23,107 nucleotides of DNA, from positions 1-23,107 of the forward strand of contig FR901768.1 in the NCBI GenBank assembly GCA_000437675.1, written 5' to 3'. The position numbers and the translations under genes were made by a program. A model generated the notes under the pieces. It was not told the DNA's origin. It did no database searches and worked only from the letters and a program-made list of their open reading frames with translations. Source of the DNA: Prevotella sp. CAG:891 (GTDB lineage: Bacteria; Bacteroidota; Bacteroidia; Bacteroidales; Bacteroidaceae). Shown here piece by piece: positions 16,539 to 23,107 of this stretch. The stretch's first letter is position 1, and the number at the start of each line of letters is the position of its first letter.

Positions 16539-16632
16539 AATTATTTCAACACATCCATAACAATTTCAAAAGCCATGGGCCACAATGTGCAATATGTGAC
16601 AAAAGGGCGTGGCTGGAAATTGAATCAAAAGA

Positions 16633-17100
16633 ATGATCGACAAGAACTTTGTAAAGAATCTGGTAGACCAGTGGTTGGAAGGTAAGGATTACTTTCTGAC
16701 CGACTTGACCGTAAGCTCTGACGACCGCATCGTCGTGGAGATTGACCACGAAGAAGGGGTATGGATTGAAGACTGCGTAGAACTGAGCCGTTTCATCGAA
16801 AGCCACCTGAATCGTGAAGAGGAAGACTTCGAACTCGAAGTCGGCAGCGCAGGCATCGGACAACCCTTCAAGGTTTTACGCCAGTATGAAATTCACTCGG
16901 GCGAAAAGGTTGAGGTGTTAAGCTGCGACGGACGCAAACTCAAAGGAGTACTCGGAAATGTTACTCCCGAAGGATTTACGCTCACCATCGAAGAAAAGGT
17001 GCGCGAAGAAGGGGCCAAACGCCCCAAACTCGTCAGCAGAGACCTTAGCTTTACGTATGCCGAGGTGAAGTGGACGAAGTATCTTATCGACTTTAAGTAA
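16633..17100 (+). CDS. rimP: Ribosome maturation factor RimP (155 aa)
   Basis: Cytoplasmic assembly factor for the 30S subunit. RimP binds near S12 and helps late maturation and uS12 incorporation. Residues 1-75 fit the N-terminal alpha/beta domain, with the family signature as EVGSAGIGQPFK (69-80; usual form EVSSPGxxRPL). Residues 82-155 fit the Sm-like C-terminal beta barrel. Length is typical. The start ATG at 16633 follows an A-rich stretch and gives the normal N terminus (MIDKNFVKNLVDQWL). It is the first gene of the operon, 22 nt upstream of nusA, the order conserved across bacteria. The signature lacks the usual Pro and Leu (SAGIG), as often in Bacteroidota, so I do not regard it as degenerate. 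Confidence 0.94.
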   Translation: MIDKNFVKNLVDQWLEGKDYFLTDLTVSSDDRIVVEIDHEEGVWIEDCVELSRFIESHLNREEEDFELEVGSAGIGQPFKVLRQYEIHSGEKVEVLSCDGRKLKGVLGNVTPEGFTLTIEEKVREEGAKRPKLVSRDLSFTYAEVKWTKYLIDFK

Positions 17101-17122
17101 AAAATCTCACACACGCTCAAAC

Positions 17123-18514
17123 ATGGCTAAAAAACAAACTGAGACGGTGAGTCTCATCGAAACCTTTACAGATTTCAAGAAAAACAAGCATATCGACATC
17201 ACTACCATGATCGGTGTGCTCGAAGAGAGCTTTCACAGCGTGATTGCCAAAATTTTCGGCTCGGACGAAAACTTTGACGTTATCGTAAACCCCGAAAAGG
17301 GGGACTGCGAAATCTATCGCAACCGTGTCGTTGTGGAAGATGACAACGTGGAGGACCCTAACAAGCAAATCGCTCTGAGCAAGGCACGCGAAATCGATCC
17401 GGACTACGAGGTGGGTGAAGATGTGGCCGAGGAAATTCATCTGGCCGACTTCGGACGCCGTGCCATCCTGACGCTCCGTCAAACGCTGGCTAGCAAAATC
17501 CTTGAACTCGAACACGATGCGCTCTACAACAAATACAAAGACCGCGTGGGCGAACTCATCACGGCTGAGGTGTTCCAAACTTGGAAAACCGAAACCTTGC
17601 TCATGGACGAGGAAAAGAACGAACTTTACTTGCCCAAATCGCAGCAAATTCCTCGCGACTTCTTCCACAAGGGCGACAACGTGACAGCGGTTATCGACCG
17701 CGTTGACAATACGAACGGTAACCCGAAAATCTATTTGTCGAGAACGTCGAACGTGTTCCTGCAGCGCTTGCTCGAAAACGAAATTCCCGAAATCGCCGAA
17801 GGCTTAATCAAACTTTGCCGCGTGGCTCGCATCCCGGGCGAACGTGCCAAAATCGCTGTCGAAAGCTACGACGAACGCATCGACCCGGTGGGTGCCTGTG
17901 TCGGTGTAAAGGGTAGCCGTATTCACGGTGTCGTGCGCGAACTGCACAACGAGAACATTGACGTTATCAACTATACTTCGAACCCGCAACTCTTTATCCA
18001 GCGTGCACTGAACCCGGCTCAGGTGTCGAGCATCCAGCTCAACAACGAAGATAAAAAGGCTGACGTGTACCTGCGCCCCGAAGAGGTGAGCCTGGCTATC
18101 GGTAAAGGCGGTATGAACATCAAACTGGCTTCGATGCTTACCGAATATACCATCGACGTGTTCCGCGAAGTGGACGGCGAAAAGGAAACTGAGGATATCT
18201 ACCTCAATGAATTTGCCGACGAAATTGACCAGTGGGTAATCGATGCCATCAAGGGTATCGGACTTGAAACGGCCAAGGAGGTGCTCAACGCACCGCGCGA
18301 AATGCTCATCGAAAAGGCTGACCTCGAAGAAAACACCGTCGACGATGTGCTGCGCGTGCTGAAAGCAGAATTCGAGGAGGATAACAATGCGCCTGAAGCT
18401 AATACGGCTACCGAAACTCCGGCTGCCGACGAAGCGGTTGCTGAGGCTGCTGAACCCGCAGAGGCTGAAGGCGACAACACTCCTGCCGAAGACAACGCAG
18501 GAAAGGAAAGTTAG
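17123..18514 (+). CDS. nusA: Transcription elongation/termination factor NusA (463 aa)
   Basis: RNA-polymerase-binding factor that stimulates pausing and hairpin-dependent termination and takes part in antitermination. Domains in order: N-terminal polymerase-binding domain, about 1-125; S1 RNA-binding domain, about 135-207 (KGDNVTAVIDRVDN); KH1, about 225-290 (VGACVGVKGSRI); KH2, about 315-350 (LAIGKGGMNIKLA); then a helical helix-hairpin-helix-like segment, about 363-417 (AIKGIGLETAKEVL); and an Ala/Glu-rich, probably disordered acidic tail, about 418-463. E. coli NusA is 495 residues with two acidic repeats; here a single short helical unit plus tail replaces them. Start: ATG at 17123, 22 nt after rimP. 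No terminator separates it from infB, so the two are probably co-transcribed. NusA is a plausible controller of the hairpin in its own operon leader (inference). Confidence 0.95.
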   Translation: MAKKQTETVSLIETFTDFKKNKHIDITTMIGVLEESFHSVIAKIFGSDENFDVIVNPEKGDCEIYRNRVVVEDDNVEDPNKQIALSKAREIDPDYEVGEDVAEEIHLADFGRRAILTLRQTLASKILELEHDALYNKYKDRVGELITAEVFQTWKTETLLMDEEKNELYLPKSQQIPRDFFHKGDNVTAVIDRVDNTNGNPKIYLSRTSNVFLQRLLENEIPEIAEGLIKLCRVARIPGERAKIAVESYDERIDPVGACVGVKGSRIHGVVRELHNENIDVINYTSNPQLFIQRALNPAQVSSIQLNNEDKKADVYLRPEEVSLAIGKGGMNIKLASMLTEYTIDVFREVDGEKETEDIYLNEFADEIDQWVIDAIKGIGLETAKEVLNAPREMLIEKADLEENTVDDVLRVLKAEFEEDNNAPEANTATETPAADEAVAEAAEPAEAEGDNTPAEDNAGKES

Positions 18515-18843
18515 TGGATTGAAGGATTGGGGAATATAAGGATTGAGGAATTTGCTTCTGGTCACACCGAAGAACCTGATGGATTTGCACACCGCGCACG
18601 CACCTATTGTAAACTGTAGGGCTTGACGCAAGGATGGCATACTTGATGGTACATACAGATTCCCCAACACGTTCAGCAGCATTTTCCCTTATCCCGAGCG
18701 AACAAGCAGTTGCACCGAAACATGAAACAAACCGCAATAACGGTGCGTAAATTGTTTCTGTGCAACTGTGGGTTCAACTCTTGCTTTCATTCCCAAACCT
18801 TACCTTTTTCATACCAATCCTCTATTTTCCAAAAACAAACTGC
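18515..18843 (+). other. 329-bp nusA-infB spacer with repeats and a nested inverted repeat
   Basis: Unusually long for two adjacent operon genes. It opens with three GGATTG copies (18516-18521, 18524-18529, 18540-18545) in a GGATTGARG-type run. At 18707-18768 it holds a nested dyad: CAGTTGCAC with GTGCAACTG (18707-18715/18760-18768), GAAACAA with TTGTTTC (18724-18730/18752-18758) and ACCG with CGGT (18731-18734/18741-18744). No T tract follows, so it is not an intrinsic terminator. TACCTTTT near 18798 resembles a -7 element but has no -33 partner. No gene is seen. Confidence 0.6.
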
Positions 18844-21714
18844 ATGAGTATCAGAATAAATAAAGCAATCAAAGAATTTGGCGTCGGACTTCAAACCATA
18901 GCCGATTTCCTGAAACAAAAGGGCTGTCCCATCGACGATGAAAACAGCTTGAACCAAAAACTGGATGACAAGCAGTATAACTTGCTTAAAAACGAATACG
19001 GGGCTGACAAAAACCTGCGCGACAAGGCGGAGGAAATGCGACAGAACCGACAGGATAAAAAGCATGCACATTCTGCCCAGGATAGCAAAAAACAGGAACC
19101 GGAGATGATAAAAACTGTGGTGCCCGAAGATATGCGCCCAAACATCGTGGCAAAAGGAAAAATTGACCTCGATAACAACCATGCTAAAAAAGCTGTCAAC
19201 AAACCTGCAGATAACACCACGAAACAAAAAGCTGAAAAAATAGCCGAACAACCCAATAAACAAATGGCTGACGACCACAAAGCACAACAAACTACTGAAA
19301 ACGCTGAAGTAGTAAACAAACAGCTGAAAGCTGATAAAAACAACGAACGCCCCAGCGTTGAAGAACGTGCCAAATCTATCGGAGAAGAGGAAAACGGCGT
19401 GTTCAAACTCCATACGCAGAGTGAAATCACAGGACCCAAGGTGCTCGGTACTATCGACCTGAGTGCTATCAATCCTACAACGCGTCCGAAAAAGAAATCG
19501 AAAGAAGAACGCCGCAAAGAACGTAAAAACGGTCAGGCTGCCGGCGGACAACAGGGCAACAACGCACAAAATGCGCAGGGACAAAACGGACAGCGCAAAA
19601 AACGTACGCGCATCGGCAACGAACGCGTGGACGTAAACAATGCGGCTAACCAACCCAAAAATGCCAATGGCAACAACGGCAACAAACGACGCGACAACAA
19701 CAATAACGGAAATAACCAAAACCGCAATAACCAGAACGGAGGACAAAATGCTTCGAAACGCAATGCCAAGGATCGTAACCGCAAAGCTAAAGAAGTAAAA
19801 GCCGAAGTTACGGAAGAAGACGTAGCCAAGCAGGTTAAGGAAACGCTGGCTCGCCTGACCAACAAACAAAAAGGCGGTAAGGGTGCAAAGTACCGTAAGG
19901 AAAAACGCGAAATGCAGCACGCTCGTGCCGAGGAGGAACGCCGCGAAGCCAAGGCTGAAAGCAAAATCCTGAAACTGACGGAATTCGTAACAGCCAACGA
20001 GCTGGCACAGATGATGGACGTGCCTGTAACGAAGGTTATCGGTACGTGCATGAGCATCGGCATCATGGTTAGTATCAACCAACGTATGGATGCCGAAACC
20101 ATCGACCTCGTTGCCGAAGAATTTGGTTTCAAAACTGAATACGTATCGGCCGACGTACAGGAAGCCATTGCAGAAGAGGCTGACAATCCGGAAGATCTCG
20201 AACCCCGTGCACCAATTGTTACCGTGATGGGTCACGTTGACCACGGTAAAACGTCGTTGCTCGACCAAATCCGTAAGTCGAATGTCATTGCCGGTGAAGC
20301 CGGTGGTATTACGCAGCACATCGGTGCTTACAACGTAACGCTCGAAAACGGACGCAAAATCACCTTTCTCGACACACCGGGTCACGAAGCATTTACCGCC
20401 ATGCGTGCCCGCGGTGCTCAGGTAACCGACATCGCCATCATCATCATCGCTGCCGACGATGACATCATGCCGCAGACCAAGGAAGCTATCAGCCACGCAG
20501 TTGCTGCCAATGTGCCTATCGTGTTTGCCATCAACAAGGTAGATAAACCACACGCCAACCCCGACAAAATCAAGGAAGGACTGGCTGCCATGAACTTCCT
20601 CGTCGAAGAATGGGGCGGTAAATACCAGAGCCAGGACATTTCGGCCAAGAAAGGTCTGGGCGTAAGCGACCTGCTCGAAAAGGTGCTGCTCGAAGCAGAC
20701 ATGCTCGAACTCAAGGCCAACCCCAACCGCAAGGCTGTAGGTACGGTGATTGAATCATCGCTCGACAAGGGCCGTGGCTATGTAGCTACTGTGCTTGTGG
20801 CCAACGGTACGCTCCGTCAGGGCGACGTAGTGCTGGCCGGTACGAACTATGGCCGTGTAAAGGCTTTGTTCAACGAACGTGGTCAGCGCATTCAGGAAGT
20901 AGGTCCTTCAATGGCCGCCACCCTGCTCGGCTTCAACGGCGCTCCGCAGGCCGGTGACCAGTTCCACGTAATGGAAACCGAACAGGAGGCTCGCGAAATT
21001 GCCAACAAGCGCGAACAGTTGCAGCGCGAACAGGATCTCCGTACGCGCGAAGTTCTTACCCTTGAAAAGATTGGTAAACGACTCAAGATGGGTTCTTACC
21101 ACGAACTCAACCTCATTGTCAAGGCCGACGTGGACGGTTCTGTCGAAGCACTCGCCGACTCGTTCATCAAGCTCTCGACCGAGAACATCGTCATCAAGGT
21201 TATCTACAAGGGCGTGGGTCAGATCAGCGAAAACGACGTTACCCTGGCTGCTGCTTCAGAAGCCATCATCGTTGGTTTCCAGGTACGTCCCTCACAGCAG
21301 GCACGCAAGCTGGCCGAGCGCGACGGTGTCGAAATCCGTCAGTACTCGGTAATTTACGATGCCATCGAGGACGTGAAGGAAGCTATGGAAGGTATGCTCG
21401 AACCCGTTATCAAGGAAGAAATTACTGCCAACATCGAAGTACGTCAGGTTTACCACATCTCCAAAGTGGGTTACGTGGCCGGTGCATACGTGCTCGACGG
21501 TAAGGTAAAACGTTCAGACAAGGCTCGCCTTATCCGCGACGGTATCGTTATCTTCACGGGCGAAATCAATGCCTTGAAGCGCTTTAAAGACGACGTGAAG
21601 GAAGTTACGACAAACTTCGAATGCGGTATTTCACTGACCAACTGCAACGACATCAAGGAAGGCGACATCATCGAAACCTTCCAGGAAGTTGAAGTTAAGC
21701 AGAAACTCCAGTAA
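18844..21714 (+). CDS. infB: Translation initiation factor IF-2 (956 aa)
   Basis: GTPase that recruits fMet-tRNA to the 30S subunit and drives subunit joining. The first IF2_N domain is residues 1-60 (MSIRINKAIKEFGVG). A long Lys/Asn/Gln-rich disordered linker runs about 65-370, extreme at 269-302 where Asn dominates. A second IF2_N-like domain lies at about 375-433. The G domain is about 455-625, with G1 GHVDHGKT (463-470), G3 DTPGH (510-514), G4 NKVD (564-567) and G5 SAK (600-602). Beta-barrel and C-terminal tRNA-binding domains follow to the end (EVEVKQKLQ). Start: ATG at 18844 begins the conserved N terminus. The frame stays open upstream to 18760, but that part encodes no conserved sequence. 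It is the last gene of the operon, followed by the terminator at 21767-21811. Confidence 0.96.
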   Translation: MSIRINKAIKEFGVGLQTIADFLKQKGCPIDDENSLNQKLDDKQYNLLKNEYGADKNLRDKAEEMRQNRQDKKHAHSAQDSKKQEPEMIKTVVPEDMRPNIVAKGKIDLDNNHAKKAVNKPADNTTKQKAEKIAEQPNKQMADDHKAQQTTENAEVVNKQLKADKNNERPSVEERAKSIGEEENGVFKLHTQSEITGPKVLGTIDLSAINPTTRPKKKSKEERRKERKNGQAAGGQQGNNAQNAQGQNGQRKKRTRIGNERVDVNNAANQPKNANGNNGNKRRDNNNNGNNQNRNNQNGGQNASKRNAKDRNRKAKEVKAEVTEEDVAKQVKETLARLTNKQKGGKGAKYRKEKREMQHARAEEERREAKAESKILKLTEFVTANELAQMMDVPVTKVIGTCMSIGIMVSINQRMDAETIDLVAEEFGFKTEYVSADVQEAIAEEADNPEDLEPRAPIVTVMGHVDHGKTSLLDQIRKSNVIAGEAGGITQHIGAYNVTLENGRKITFLDTPGHEAFTAMRARGAQVTDIAIIIIAADDDIMPQTKEAISHAVAANVPIVFAINKVDKPHANPDKIKEGLAAMNFLVEEWGGKYQSQDISAKKGLGVSDLLEKVLLEADMLELKANPNRKAVGTVIESSLDKGRGYVATVLVANGTLRQGDVVLAGTNYGRVKALFNERGQRIQEVGPSMAATLLGFNGAPQAGDQFHVMETEQEAREIANKREQLQREQDLRTREVLTLEKIGKRLKMGSYHELNLIVKADVDGSVEALADSFIKLSTENIVIKVIYKGVGQISENDVTLAAASEAIIVGFQVRPSQQARKLAERDGVEIRQYSVIYDAIEDVKEAMEGMLEPVIKEEITANIEVRQVYHISKVGYVAGAYVLDGKVKRSDKARLIRDGIVIFTGEINALKRFKDDVKEVTTNFECGISLTNCNDIKEGDIIETFQEVEVKQKLQ

Positions 21715-21766
21715 TACCCTACAACACACCGGCGATGAAGACTCATTGCCCCGTGTAACAAGCTAG

Positions 21767-21811
21767 AAAAAGAGACAAATGCCCGCAAAACGAGCGTTTG
21801 TCTCTTTTTTT
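21767..21811 (+). terminator. Rho-independent terminator after infB
   Basis: AAAAAGAGACAAA (21767-21779) pairs with TTTGTCTCTTTTT (21797-21809), 13 bp, with an inner CGC/GCG pair, and ends in seven T (21805-21811). The A tract on the other side makes it nearly symmetric, so it could also stop minus-strand transcription. Confidence 0.9.
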
Positions 21812-21846
21812 GTACCCATTCCGCAAATCACGTCAGAATAAAGTTG

Positions 21847-21854
21847 TAATTTTG
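21847..21854 (+). promoter_or_regulatory. -7 promoter element of asd
   Basis: TAATTTTG matches TAnnTTTG exactly, 36 nt after the infB terminator. No TTTG is present at the -33 spacing. The start would be near 21861, leaving a leader of about 165 nt. Confidence 0.5.
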
Positions 21855-21883
21855 CAGTTGTCGGACTACATATTCGGCAATTT

Positions 21884-21959
21884 GGCTGACAAAATATTAC
21901 CAAACCAACCAATCGTTTGCCAAAGCGTAAATCACGTTTGGCACACCACCTTGTCAGCC
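21884..21959 (+). ncRNA. Structured asd leader, candidate cis-regulatory RNA
   Basis: The outer stem GGCTGACAA (21884-21892) pairs perfectly with TTGTCAGCC (21951-21959) and encloses a second stem, TGCCAAA-g-CG (21918-21927) with CG-TTTGGCA (21935-21943), loop TAAATCA. Single-stranded A/C-rich segments join the two. No T tract follows, so control, if any, would act on translation or mRNA stability. It does not match the lysine riboswitch as I know it, and I cannot assign a family. Confidence 0.4.
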
Positions 21960-21964
21960 CATCT

Positions 21965-21998
21965 AAACACTACACGAAACCCAAACACTACACGAAAC
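21965..21998 (+). repeat. Two 16-bp direct repeats in the asd leader
   Basis: AAACACTACACGAAAC occurs at 21965-21980 and again, identical, at 21983-21998 (period 18 bp). A degenerate third copy may follow (AAAACTAACAC). The repeats sit between the structured leader and the asd start codon and are unstructured and A/C-rich. Confidence 0.8.
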
Positions 21999-22026
21999 AA
22001 AACTAACACATTATATATTATAGGAT

Positions 22027-23037
22027 ATGAATGTAGCCATTGTGGGCGCCAGCGGTGCCGTGGGCCAAGAATTTTTGCGCGTATTGGCCGAACGCGAATT
22101 TCCGATTGACAATCTGCTGCTCTTTGGTTCAAGCCGCAGTGCAGGAAACACTTACACTTTCCGTGGTAAGGATTACACCGTGCAGGAACTCAAACACGGC
22201 GATGCGTTCAAAGGCGTTGACGTGGTGTTCACCTCAGCCGGTGCCGGCATTTCAAAGGAATACGAAGCCGACATTACCAAATACGGTGCGGTGATGATCG
22301 ACAACTCTTCGGCTTTCCGCATGGACGAAGATGTACCCTTGGTAGTACCTGAATGCAACGCTGAGGATGCGCTGAACCGTCCGCGTGGCGTTATTGCCAA
22401 CCCTAACTGCACCACCATCATGATGGTAGTAGCTTTGCAAGCCATCGAACGTCTTAGCCACATCAAGCGCGTACACGTGGCATCCTATCAGGCTGCAAGC
22501 GGTGCCGGACAAGCTGCCATGGACGAACTCATGGAACAGTACCGTCAGGTGCTCGCCGGCGAACCCGTAAAGGTTGAAAAGTTTGCATACCAGTTGGCAT
22601 TCAACCTCATTCCGCAAATCGACGTATTCCAGGACAACGGATACACGAAGGAGGAAATGAAGATGTACAACGAAACGAAGAAAATCATGCACACCGACTG
22701 CCTCACTTCGGCCACCTGCGTGCGCGTGCCTTCACTCCGTTCACACTCCGAGGCCATTTGGGTCGAAACCGAAAGTCCCATCGAAGTGGAAGATGCCCGC
22801 CGTGCTTTTGCCGAAGGCGACGGACTGGTACTCATGGACGATCCCGCCAAGAAGGAATACCCCATGCCGCTCTTCCTCGCAGGCAAAGACCCCGTTTACG
22901 TAGGCCGTATCCGCAAGGATTTGGCTAACCCCAACGGACTTTCATTCTGGATTGTCAGCGACCAGATTCGCAAGGGAGCAGCACTCAATGCCGTACAGAT
23001 TGCCGAATACCTGATTAAGGTGGGCAACATCAAGTAA
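22027..23037 (+). CDS. asd: Aspartate-semialdehyde dehydrogenase (336 aa)
   Basis: Reduces aspartyl phosphate to aspartate semialdehyde with NADPH in the cytoplasm, the branch point towards lysine/diaminopimelate, threonine and methionine. The N-terminal Rossmann motif is VGASGAVGQEF (6-16), followed by SAGAGISKEY (70-79). The catalytic cysteine is C128 in ANPNCTT. The substrate-binding and acid/base segment reads RVPSLRSHSEA, with R233 and H240. Length is typical of the bacterial USG-1-related Asd branch. Start: ATG at 22027, which begins exactly at the conserved MNVAIVGASG; no earlier start fits. The gene is separated from infB by a strong terminator and has its own promoter element and long leader. 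From 23038 to the window end I see only weak dyads; any terminator lies beyond the edge. Confidence 0.96.
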   Translation: MNVAIVGASGAVGQEFLRVLAEREFPIDNLLLFGSSRSAGNTYTFRGKDYTVQELKHGDAFKGVDVVFTSAGAGISKEYEADITKYGAVMIDNSSAFRMDEDVPLVVPECNAEDALNRPRGVIANPNCTTIMMVVALQAIERLSHIKRVHVASYQAASGAGQAAMDELMEQYRQVLAGEPVKVEKFAYQLAFNLIPQIDVFQDNGYTKEEMKMYNETKKIMHTDCLTSATCVRVPSLRSHSEAIWVETESPIEVEDARRAFAEGDGLVLMDDPAKKEYPMPLFLAGKDPVYVGRIRKDLANPNGLSFWIVSDQIRKGAALNAVQIAEYLIKVGNIK

Positions 23038-23107
23038 AGCACCCAGTCATCTGTCGATTCTCAAAGATCAGATATAGAAGTCGTCTAAACTTTTCTGACG
23101 AAGATTT

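Noticed and set aside
18770..18795. tRNA T-arm-like sequence GGTTCAACTC before infB
   Set aside because: No acceptor stem, D-arm or anticodon arm can be built around it.
18760..18843. Upstream extension of the infB frame (28 extra codons)
   Set aside because: It starts with a non-ATG codon inside the inverted repeat and encodes no conserved sequence. ATG at 18844 begins the conserved IF2 N-terminal domain.
18787..20553. 588-codon minus-strand open frame antisense to infB, Phe/Val-rich and membrane-like
   Set aside because: The apparent hydrophobicity comes from the complement of Lys/Asn-rich IF2 codons. The frame crosses the conserved IF2 G domain and has no promoter.
21860..22026. Lysine riboswitch before asd
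   Set aside because: The leader is shorter than that class and lacks its five-helix junction and conserved core as far as I can see. Only a two-stem fold is visible.
23049..23073. ATCTG/CAGAT dyad after asd
   Set aside because: A five-bp stem with a 15-nt loop and no T tract; the real terminator probably lies outside the window.

Overview
The window looks like a chromosomal segment of a Bacteroidales bacterium, Prevotellaceae-like. Three things suggest this: (1) several genes are preceded by the Bacteroidota sigma-70 promoter pattern (TTTG, 19-21 nt, TAnnTTTG) and lack strong Shine-Dalgarno sites; (2) the largest gene ends in a type IX secretion system (T9SS) C-terminal sorting domain; (3) the housekeeping genes rimP-nusA-infB, purL and asd read as Bacteroidota orthologues. 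The genus assignment is inference. I see no insertion sequence, phage, CRISPR array, rRNA or tRNA.

Layout: 1-122, end of a left-hand transcript or a small RNA with its own promoter and intrinsic terminator (+). 242-8119 (-), a 2581-residue secreted subtilisin-family protease built from repeated beta-sandwich modules and a T9SS sorting domain, with three consecutive 3' hairpins. 8357-12058 (-), purL, with an exact promoter, a palindrome at the -33 region and an approximately 165-nt leader holding a 33-codon upstream ORF. 12278-13325, about 1 kb without a convincing gene but with a 21-bp tandem repeat and a cluster of short inverted repeats. 13415-15478 (-), a CPA2-type cation/proton antiporter with two universal-stress-like domains, ending at a 15-bp-stem terminator. 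15738-16409 (+), an exported M15-family peptidase. 16633-21714 (+), the rimP-nusA-infB translation/transcription cluster, with a promoter, a promoter-proximal terminator-like hairpin and a strong bidirectional-looking terminator. 22027-23037 (+), asd, behind a long structured leader.

How it fits together: rimP (30S maturation), nusA (elongation, pausing and termination factor) and infB (translation initiation factor IF2) form the conserved information-processing cluster. purL makes purine nucleotides and asd feeds lysine/diaminopimelate, threonine and methionine. The S8 protein and M15 peptidase act outside the cytoplasm, on proteins and peptidoglycan respectively.

Most coding content is ordinary. 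The undescribed signals, if any, are in the non-coding parts: the asd leader, the rimP operon leader, the nusA-infB spacer, the purL leader, the candidate small RNA at the left edge, and the 21-bp repeat. All RNA structures were found by eye; none was folded or compared computationally.
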